A stretch of 5,484 nucleotides of DNA from Candidatus Heimdallarchaeota archaeon (GTDB taxonomy: Archaea; Asgardarchaeota; Heimdallarchaeia; JABLTI01), in the NCBI GenBank assembly GCA_030671945.1, contig DAOVHJ010000188.1, positions 1 through 5,484 of the forward strand, given 5' to 3'. The translations under genes were made by a program, and so were the position numbers. The notes beneath the pieces were generated by a model, which saw only the letters and a program-made list of their open reading frames with translations, searched no databases and was not told where the DNA came from. Positions 1 to 4,663 of the stretch are shown here, in pieces. Each line of letters opens with the position of its first letter. Within the stretch, counting starts at the first letter, position 1.

Positions 1-61
1 AGTGATCATTTATCTTCTCAATATCAAGAGACCAGATAAGATCTAGGAGTTTATCGGACAT
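1..61 (-). CDS. Possible 5' end of a gene running off the left edge
   Basis: On the minus strand an ATG at 61-59 opens a frame with no stop down to base 2, giving about 20 residues that begin MSDKLLDLIW and contain SLDIEKIN. The composition (acidic, Leu/Ile-rich, amphipathic) looks protein-like. The frame is also open upstream to about 148, where a TAA lies at 151-149, and that extension reads WNLRKIFWLRLVFELE just before the ATG, so a TTG at 103 or 85 could be the true start. No good Shine-Dalgarno precedes any of these. It would be transcribed divergently from the zinc-finger gene at 265, which fits a spacer with promoters on both sides. The fragment is too short to assign a family, and a chance open frame is possible. 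Confidence 0.35.
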   Translation of the reverse strand, partial: MSDKLLDLIWSLDIEKINDH

Positions 62-264
62 TTCAAGTTCAAAGACTAGTCTCAACCAAAAAATCTTTCG
101 CAAATTCCATTTTTGAGAAAGTGAAATAAACTTATTACAAGGAATTATTTAAGATTCTTGGTTTTAGAAACTAAAGCATTAAACTTTAAACAATGCAGTG
201 CTAATTAAAGCTCAACTGCTTATAGAAAGTTCAACAAAATTTCAACTAAAGGTTGTAACATTAT
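62..264. other. Divergent intergenic spacer with small inverted repeats
   Basis: This AT-rich, probably non-coding stretch lies between the possible left-edge gene (minus) and the zinc-finger gene (plus). It holds a chain of short inverted repeats: GTTTTAG 161-167 with CTAAAGC 171-177 (7 pairs, one wobble, AAA loop), GCATT 176-180 with AATGC 192-196, and GCAGT 195-199 with ACTGC 215-219. Each shares its outer GC with the next. A TATA-like CTTATAGAAA follows at 218-227. On the minus strand, AT-rich stretches near 124-133 and 143-153 could serve the leftward gene. No tRNA-like or other recognised RNA structure was found. Confidence 0.4.
218..228 (+). promoter_or_regulatory. Putative TATA box for the zinc-finger gene
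   Basis: GCTTATAGAAA lies about 40 bases before the ATG at 265. With the usual archaeal TATA-to-start distance of about 25 bases, transcription would begin near 248-250 and leave a 15-base leader. The A/G-rich BRE normally expected just upstream is weak here. The call rests on position and AT content only. Confidence 0.3.
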
Positions 265-564
265 ATGACTCAAGAAACATTTGATCCCAAACTCCCATCC
301 GGATTTAACTACTTAATAAAGAATGGAGAAATGATTCTCAACTTCTTCTGTGATTGTTGTCATGAAGAAATCAAGGTCTCAAAGAAATTACAAGAGAAAA
401 TAGAAAAACTTGAGAAATCGTTTCAGGAAATATTTAATGATCTTAAAGATGAAATGGATGGTAAATTCTTTAGATGTGATCAATGTAAATTCTTAATATG
501 CAAAGATTGTTGGGATAATAGAGAAGAAAAATGCAAAGATTGTCCTATTTCTATTAAAGAATAA
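265..564 (+). CDS. Small zinc-finger protein with four CxxC knuckles and a coiled-coil insert
   Basis: The protein has 99 residues. Four CxxC pairs are visible: C29/C32 (within CDCC), C71/C74, C79/C82 and C90/C93. These eight cysteines could hold two zinc ions. The first pair is separated from the other three by a charged Lys/Glu-rich heptad-like segment (about 37-65), probably a helix or short coiled coil. The C-terminal CDQC-x4-CKDCW-x7-CKDCP pattern resembles RING, B-box or LIM-type cross-brace fingers. Such short eukaryote-like fingers are frequent in Asgard archaea; that is family knowledge, not proof here. There is no signal peptide or membrane segment, so a cytosolic protein mediating protein or nucleic-acid contacts is inferred. 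The ATG at 265 has only a distant AAAGGT (248-253, 11-base gap). The gene is followed after 88 bases by the flavin oxidoreductase on the same strand. I do not recognise a named family. Confidence 0.8.
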   Translation: MTQETFDPKLPSGFNYLIKNGEMILNFFCDCCHEEIKVSKKLQEKIEKLEKSFQEIFNDLKDEMDGKFFRCDQCKFLICKDCWDNREEKCKDCPISIKE

Positions 565-595
565 ATATTCAAATAAATAATCTTCATTTCCAACG

Positions 596-623
596 AAAAC
601 TTTATCACAATTTCTTATAGTAC
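596..623 (+). promoter_or_regulatory. Putative promoter of the flavin oxidoreductase gene
   Basis: The 88-base gap before this gene contains two TATA-like candidates. AAAACTTTATCAC at 596-608 would start transcription near 630, leaving a leader of about 22 bases that includes the whole ribosome binding site. CTTATAG at 614-620 would start it near 643, on top of that site. The first fits better. If either is real, the gene need not depend on readthrough from the zinc-finger gene. Confidence 0.3.
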
Positions 624-640
624 AAAATAACTTACTAGAT

Positions 641-646
641 TGAGGT
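641..646 (+). promoter_or_regulatory. Ribosome binding site that fixes the oxidoreductase start
   Basis: TGAGGT lies 6 bases before the ATG at 653, an ideal Shine-Dalgarno spacing. The in-frame TTG at 647 directly abuts the motif and is therefore an unlikely start. This decides for the ATG at 653. Confidence 0.7.
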
Positions 647-652
647 TTGGTT

Positions 653-1744
653 ATGTCTAAAATCTTTACTTCATTTAAAATTAAAAATTTAGAATTGAAA
701 AATCGATTGATACGATCAGCAACTACTTCTTATTGGTCAGATGAGGAAGGGGTACTAAGAACACCTATTTTGGAATATTATGATGCTTTAGCAAAAGGTG
801 GTTTAGGCTTTATAATTAAAGGTCACTCTTACGTTTTGGAAAGTGGGAAAGCTCACACAGGTCAATCAGGACTCACAAATGAGAAACATCTGCCTAAAAT
901 GGAAGAACTTGTTAAGATTGTTCATTCACAAGATGTTCCTATAATCGCTCAAATAAACCATGCTGGAATGTCTGGGAAAGTGGACAGAGTAACTGCTTCA
1001 CAGTATAAAACTGAAAACTGGGAAGCAAGAGAAGCATCATTGGATGATATCCAACAAATCATTGAAGGATTTGCAAACGCAGCTGATTATGCAGTTCAAG
1101 CTGGTTTCGATGGTGTACAAATTCATGCAGCCCATGGTTATCTTGTTAGTCAATTTCTATCTGATAGAGTAAATAAACGCGAAGACAAATATGGGGGAAC
1201 ACTTGAAAATCGAGCAAGACTTCTCCTCGATATCTATGATGGAATAAAAAAGAAGGTTGGGAACGCTCCCACAATTGCTGTCAAAATGAATTGTGATGAT
1301 TTTGCTCCTGAAGGTGGTATAACAATAAAGGAATCAGTTCTCATAGCAAATTGGTTAGATGAAAAAGGAATTGATTTAATTGAAATATCCGGTGGCGGAC
1401 CAGAACAAGATCGTGATATCAGAAAGACTCGAGCAAAACCTGATGAAAAATCGCTATATTATGAAGCAAACTTTGCTGGACACGCTGAAAAGATAAGAAA
1501 TACTGTTCCTTCCGTTCCATTAGCTTTAGTAGATGGAATAAGAAATGTATCTGCAATGAACGCAATTTTGGATTGTAATCTAGCAGATTTAATTTCTATG
1601 AGCAAACCTTTGATAAATGAACCCAATTTACCAAACAAATTGAAAGAAGGACAACCAGAGTCAAACTGCATCGACTGTCGAGAGTGTGTATCAAGAGAAC
1701 GCTTCGGCCATATGATGTTAAGCTGTGCACAGCTTGAAAAATGA
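653..1744 (+). CDS. Old Yellow Enzyme family NADH:flavin oxidoreductase with C-terminal Fe-S cysteines
   Basis: This 363-residue protein is a single FMN-binding TIM barrel of the Oxidored_FMN (Old Yellow Enzyme) family, which reduces activated C=C bonds or related substrates. Visible signatures, numbered from the ATG at 653, are the N-terminal FTSFKIKNLELKNRL (6-20), HAGMSGK (103-109), the active-site IHAAHGY (157-163), the family hallmark YGGTLENRAR (180-189), KMNCDDF (211-217), EISGGG (244-249) and the phosphate-side MSKPLINEP (316-324). The C-terminus carries C339-x2-C342-x2-C345-x12-C358, matching the [4Fe-4S] region of 2,4-dienoyl-CoA reductase-like members. In E. coli FadH, as I recall it, the spacing is x2/x3/x11 over the same total span. 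The protein stops there, so the FAD/NAD(P)-binding domains of FadH-type enzymes are absent and electrons must come from a separate partner or directly from NAD(P)H. The substrate cannot be told from sequence. It is probably cytosolic. Confidence 0.9.
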   Translation: MSKIFTSFKIKNLELKNRLIRSATTSYWSDEEGVLRTPILEYYDALAKGGLGFIIKGHSYVLESGKAHTGQSGLTNEKHLPKMEELVKIVHSQDVPIIAQINHAGMSGKVDRVTASQYKTENWEAREASLDDIQQIIEGFANAADYAVQAGFDGVQIHAAHGYLVSQFLSDRVNKREDKYGGTLENRARLLLDIYDGIKKKVGNAPTIAVKMNCDDFAPEGGITIKESVLIANWLDEKGIDLIEISGGGPEQDRDIRKTRAKPDEKSLYYEANFAGHAEKIRNTVPSVPLALVDGIRNVSAMNAILDCNLADLISMSKPLINEPNLPNKLKEGQPESNCIDCRECVSRERFGHMMLSCAQLEK

Positions 1745-1769
1745 TTAGCTATCTGTCCAAATAATAATG

Positions 1770-1797
1770 GTCTTTAATTGTTGAATAAATTAAAGAC
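1770..1797. terminator. Shared hairpin between convergent genes
   Basis: GTCTTTAATT at 1770-1779 pairs perfectly with AATTAAAGAC at 1788-1797 around an 8-base loop. It lies in the 61-base gap between the stops of the oxidoreductase (plus) and the membrane protein (minus). On the plus strand it is followed by CTTTTTAT at 1802-1809, which overlaps the minus-strand stop codon. The symmetry and position suggest a bidirectional terminator or 3'-end stabiliser. Archaeal termination is usually driven by T-tracts, so the hairpin's role is less certain than it would be in bacteria. Confidence 0.6.
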
Positions 1798-1805
1798 TCT
1801 ACTTT

Positions 1806-2408
1806 TTATCCTAATTCTTCAGCTAAAGCATTAAACGCTTTAACCCATTTCTTTTCTTCTATTATTGTTCTACCGCTGAATCCAAAACCGACAAATACAC
1901 CGGCAATTCCTAGTGGTAGTAAGATTAGAATGGCTTGATTTGTCCATCCGGTGTTTAAAATATAGTAGGTTGATAGACCGATTGTAGTTGCGATTAAACA
2001 AATTATCAAGAATGTAGTAATAGCAAATCCGATGAATTTTAATGGCTCTAAGCAATTTAATCTCTCTTGATCTACCTCTTTGCCTTCTTTATCTTTAGTT
2101 TTAGGCAGTTTCTTAAGATGAGGATCCATTACTGTTACATAGCTATTCAATAATTGAAATCTTCTAAAGAATGCAAAAGGTGCTCCCACAAAAGATAAAG
2201 CTACGAGGAAATTTCCAACGGCAGAGTTTTTTGGAGAAGGAACTCCTTCTGGAAGAGGTAGTTTTGCTAACTGATTTAATCTCATAAAACATATTAGATT
2301 GTAAAATGGTGCCCATAAAGTACCAGTTACAAAGAATAAGATCAATTGTATTTTGAAATCAATAGGTTGAATAGCTGAGTTACTTTTTTTCAAGTTCTGT
2401 ATCCTCAC
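1806..2408 (-). CDS. Four-helix integral membrane protein of unknown function
   Basis: The product has 200 residues with four hydrophobic segments at about 20-42, 65-83, 125-150 and 157-178, and no recognisable catalytic motif. The first two helices carry related stretches, TLWAPFYNLICFMRLNQL (30-47) and FVGAPFAFFRRFQLLNSY (73-90), each with an APF followed by aromatic and basic residues, like a duplicated helix pair. A Lys-rich hydrophilic loop (99-120) separates the two halves, and the C-terminus (179-200) is charged. The layout recalls small DUF4234-like membrane proteins, but only weakly. The start is uncertain: GTG at 2408 has no Shine-Dalgarno, whereas a TTG at 2393 (residue 6) has TGAGGA eight bases upstream. 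The gene lies 56 bases behind the PurF-like gene, in the same direction, with its own strong TATA-like element in the gap. Confidence 0.75.
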   Translation of the reverse strand: MRIQNLKKSNSAIQPIDFKIQLILFFVTGTLWAPFYNLICFMRLNQLAKLPLPEGVPSPKNSAVGNFLVALSFVGAPFAFFRRFQLLNSYVTVMDPHLKKLPKTKDKEGKEVDQERLNCLEPLKFIGFAITTFLIICLIATTIGLSTYYILNTGWTNQAILILLPLGIAGVFVGFGFSGRTIIEEKKWVKAFNALAEELG

Positions 2409-2431
2409 ATATCAAGATTCGATTAAACTAG

Positions 2432-2468
2432 TTTTTCATAAATCAATAATGATATATATTTTTCTTAA
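2432..2468 (-). promoter_or_regulatory. Promoter-like element, copy 1, before the four-helix membrane protein
   Basis: Read on the minus strand, a purine-rich AAGAAAAA (BRE-like) runs into ATATATAT (TATA, 2452-2459), then CATTATTGATTTATGAAAAA. Transcription would start near 2429, about 20 bases before the GTG at 2408. The element overlaps the stop codon of the PurF-like gene (2465-2467). It is a near copy of the element at 4018-4054: 33 of 37 bases agree, including 19 in a row (plus strand 2444-2462). Confidence 0.6.
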
Positions 2469-3919
2469 TCCTCGTATTCCGCGCCATCCCAACAATAGGT
2501 ACAAATTTGATCCTTTGGTAATCCGATTGCCGCGACAAGATCCTCTATCTTTTGATATTTCAAAGTTGTGAGATTCAATCTTTTCCGGATTTTTTCTACC
2601 ATTTTCTTAAATTTGTACGAATTCTGATCTAGGTATTCATCTAGTACGGGGTATGTTTCTCCAAATAAATCTTTAATTGCTCTTCTCCCTGCAAGATCAA
2701 GATCAGATCTTGATCGGGAGAAATTAATGAACTTACAGCCAAATAATAGTGGAGGACAAGCAACTCGCATATGAACTTCCTTTGCTCCTCTTTCGAATAA
2801 TCCTTTAACTGTATCTTGTAGTTGTGTTCCTCTAACAATTGAATCTTCACAAAATAGTAACGATTTTCCTTCAATTAATTCTCTTATTGGAATTAGTTTC
2901 ATCCGAGCAACTTCATCGCGAATTGTTTGATCTTGAGGCATAAACGAACGAGGCCAGGTAGGAGTATATTTCACAAACGGTCTTCCGTAGAAACACTTGG
3001 ATTCATTTGCATACCCTATACCATGAGCAGTACCAGAATCAGGTATACCCGCAACAATATCAGGTTTCACATCATCATTTTTCGCAAGTGCCGCACCACA
3101 ACGGTATCGAACTTCCTCAACATTTATCCCTTCATAAGAAGAAGCTGGGTATCCATAGTACACCCAGAAAAATGCACAAATTTGGTTGCGTTTATTTGGG
3201 GGGCTGCATTGTTCAAACCCATTGGAATTTATCAGGACAATCTCACCCGGACCAATTTGTCTAACAAATCTATAACCTAGATTTGGAAATGTATTTGTCT
3301 CCATGGTAACAGCTCGACTGTAAGGAGGTTCAACAAGAGTTTGTTGATCTGGAGGAAGCTGAGTATCTACTTTCTCTCCGAGTGCCAAAGGAGTTCTACC
3401 TAATTTGTCTCGAGCAGCATATATTCCGTTTTCAGTTAATAACAAAAGAGTACAAGAACCCTCAATGAGATCTTGTGCTCGTTTAATACCATCAACAAAA
3501 TTTTCACCATTGTTAATAAGAGTAGCAACCATTTCTGTCGGATTGATTTCCTCACCAGACATTTGTGAGAAATGAGAAGTCCCCTTTCGGAAAGCATTCT
3601 CTGCCAGTTCATTTAGGTTATTAATTTTTCCAACAGTGACAATCGCATATGTTCCCAGATGAGACCGAATAACTAAGGGTTGATCATCTGTATCACTGAT
3701 TACCCCTATTCCTTGGCTTCCATGTAGTTTTGGTAAATCATCTTGAAATTTTGATCGAAATGGACTTGTAGTAATATCACGGATAATCTGTTTGATACTG
3801 TTACCACCAAATACTGCCAAACCACCACGCATCGTGCCCATATGACTATGATAGTCAGTTCCGTAAAAGAGGTCTTTCACACATTCTCCGTGTGAGTAGA
3901 CTCCGAATATACCGCCCAT
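2465..3919 (-). CDS. PurF-like phosphoribosyltransferase lacking the glutaminase nucleophile
   Basis: At 484 residues, this has the full length and domain order of amidophosphoribosyltransferase, the enzyme that makes phosphoribosylamine from PRPP and glutamine as the first step of purine synthesis. The N-terminal half (1 to about 235) is a class II amidotransferase fold, but it reads MGGIFGVYS, so position 2 is Gly instead of the nucleophilic Cys. The usual RYST and NGN glutamine-pocket motifs are replaced by unrelated residues (about 73-80) and by VGK (96-98). The C-terminal half is well kept: GIPDSGTAHGIGYA (291-304), KYTPTWPRSFMPQ (317-329) and the PRPP loop CEDSIVRGT (357-365). C248, C395, C473 and C476 match the positions that hold a [4Fe-4S] cluster in Bacillus-type PurF. 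From memory, similar MGG-F/I-FG proteins occur in other microbes, for example Bacteroidetes, often beside a normal PurF. It may use free ammonia or another amine, or be regulatory; the true reaction is unknown. I therefore withhold the symbol purF. Confidence 0.88.
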   Translation of the reverse strand: MGGIFGVYSHGECVKDLFYGTDYHSHMGTMRGGLAVFGGNSIKQIIRDITTSPFRSKFQDDLPKLHGSQGIGVISDTDDQPLVIRSHLGTYAIVTVGKINNLNELAENAFRKGTSHFSQMSGEEINPTEMVATLINNGENFVDGIKRAQDLIEGSCTLLLLTENGIYAARDKLGRTPLALGEKVDTQLPPDQQTLVEPPYSRAVTMETNTFPNLGYRFVRQIGPGEIVLINSNGFEQCSPPNKRNQICAFFWVYYGYPASSYEGINVEEVRYRCGAALAKNDDVKPDIVAGIPDSGTAHGIGYANESKCFYGRPFVKYTPTWPRSFMPQDQTIRDEVARMKLIPIRELIEGKSLLFCEDSIVRGTQLQDTVKGLFERGAKEVHMRVACPPLLFGCKFINFSRSRSDLDLAGRRAIKDLFGETYPVLDEYLDQNSYKFKKMVEKIRKRLNLTTLKYQKIEDLVAAIGLPKDQICTYCWDGAEYED

Positions 3920-3960
3920 GATGCATCTATCGTATACGAGTTTATATGTATAGATAAACT
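3920..3960 (-). promoter_or_regulatory. Proximal TATA-like box and stacked palindromes at the PurF-like start
   Basis: Directly upstream of the ATG (3919) lie three symmetrical sequences: GATGCATC (3920-3927), TCGTATACGA (3930-3939) and AGTTTAT (3939-3945) with its complement ATAAACT (3954-3960) around 8 bases. On the minus strand the last contains TATACATATAA (3942-3952), whose centre is about 27 bases before the start codon. This would give an essentially leaderless mRNA, consistent with the absence of a Shine-Dalgarno. A regulator binding the palindrome would cover this box. Alternatively, transcripts from the distal element would carry these sequences as leader hairpins. Confidence 0.45.
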
Positions 3961-4017
3961 TTTTTTCTCATCGAATAAAGCAAACAAAGAGAATGTAATT
4001 AATGAAAATCCGATTGA

Positions 4018-4054
4018 TTTTTCATGAACCAATAATGATATATATTTTCTTTAA
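4018..4054 (-). promoter_or_regulatory. Promoter-like element, copy 2, distal to the PurF-like gene
   Basis: On the minus strand AAAGAAAATATATATC (BRE plus TATA, TATA core 4038-4045) is followed by CATTATTGGTTCATGAAAAA. It matches the element at 2432-2468 in 33 of 37 bases. Transcription would start near 4015 and give the PurF-like mRNA a leader of about 95 bases. Because the TATA core is symmetrical, weak rightward activity toward the gene at 4156 cannot be excluded. Copy 1 has no rightward gene behind it, so the leftward reading is preferred. Confidence 0.55.
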
Positions 4055-4155
4055 AAATAAATAAGAAATTACCTATTTTATTTACAATTTTAATCGATAA
4101 AATAAAAAGGAAATATCAAGCAATAACAATTAGTACTGTGGAAGGTTAACTTGTA
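4055..4155 (+). promoter_or_regulatory. AT-rich upstream region and ribosome binding site of the two-helix protein
   Basis: The region is very AT-rich and offers several weak TATA-like stretches, such as GATAAAATAAAAAGG (4096-4110) and GGAAATATC (4109-4117); none stands out. The useful signal is GGAAGGT at 4140-4146, a good Shine-Dalgarno 9 bases before the TTG at 4156 and 18 before the in-frame ATG at 4165, which favours the TTG. Confidence 0.4.
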
Positions 4156-4644
4156 TTGAATTCGATGAAGTTGCGTTCTGAAAGAAAAAAGAAGACAGAG
4201 AAATCTAGTCTTAGAAGTATTGCTGTTAAAGAGAAATTTTATAAAAGTAATTTTTACATATTCGAAATTGGTTTTATTATTGTTGCAGTTCCAGTACTTA
4301 TTGTAGCAATTACTTCTATCCCGATTCTTATTTACTTCACTATAGTCCAAAATTTCCAATTGTGGCCTTTCATCATTCTAGGAACTCTCATAGCATTCTC
4401 TCAAATACTAGCCATTCAAATTTTCGTAAAGAAATTTTATCTAACTCCATATAATATGACTTTTGGTGAGTATCTCAGATTTCGATATGATGAACGAACC
4501 GTAATCAAAGAAGATGAAAACAAAATACAGAAAACTTGGTATGATAACTTAGATGAATTCACACTCCAAATTCGAGAGACACAAAGAAAACAAACATATC
4601 GAATTTATGCGGCTAATTATGAAACTGCAAAAATCTCAGTATAA
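4156..4644 (+). CDS. Small two-helix membrane protein of unknown function
   Basis: The product has 162 residues and is not recognised. A strongly basic N-terminus (about 1-30, with KLRSERKKK) is followed by two hydrophobic helices at about 38-64 and 70-92, joined by a short loop. A hydrophilic, charged C-terminal tail of about 70 residues (93-162) is rich in Arg, Tyr, Glu and Lys. By the positive-inside rule both ends should face the cytoplasm, making a hairpin membrane anchor with a cytosolic tail. No catalytic motif or conserved cysteine is seen. The TTG start at 4156 is supported by GGAAGGT nine bases upstream; an ATG at 4165 would remove only three residues. The gene diverges from the PurF-like gene and ends 19 bases from the convergent amidohydrolase stop, leaving no room for a separate terminator. 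Confidence 0.7.
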   Translation: MNSMKLRSERKKKTEKSSLRSIAVKEKFYKSNFYIFEIGFIIVAVPVLIVAITSIPILIYFTIVQNFQLWPFIILGTLIAFSQILAIQIFVKKFYLTPYNMTFGEYLRFRYDERTVIKEDENKIQKTWYDNLDEFTLQIRETQRKQTYRIYAANYETAKISV

Positions 4645-4663
4645 ATGAAGGGAAAAGAGATCA

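Noticed and set aside
1459..1671. Minus-strand open frame inside the oxidoreductase gene.
   Set aside because: It is antisense to a confidently identified gene and its protein resembles nothing recognisable.
1870..2055. Second minus-strand frame within the four-helix membrane protein gene (likewise 2641-2874 within the PurF-like gene).
   Set aside because: Both are same-strand frame-shifted shadows of better genes without their own start signals.
2927..3280. Open plus-strand frames opposite the PurF-like gene (also 3007-3264).
   Set aside because: They lie wholly antisense to a strongly conserved coding region, have Arg/His-rich low-quality sequence, and lack start signals.
3911..3919. Gly2 of the PurF-like protein as a sequencing error for Cys (GGC versus TGC, one base).
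   Set aside because: The other glutamine-pocket motifs are altered too, and similar MGG-F/I-FG homologues are known to me, so the Gly fits a real subfamily.
4074..4104. Inverted repeat TATTTTAT / ATAAAATA with a 15-base loop.
   Set aside because: It is only A and T with a long loop, as expected by chance in such AT-rich DNA.
4090..4359. Minus-strand open frame spanning the spacer and the start of the two-helix protein.
   Set aside because: Its composition is dominated by Asn, Tyr, Cys and Phe, typical of an antisense AT-rich frame, and it conflicts with the better plus-strand gene.
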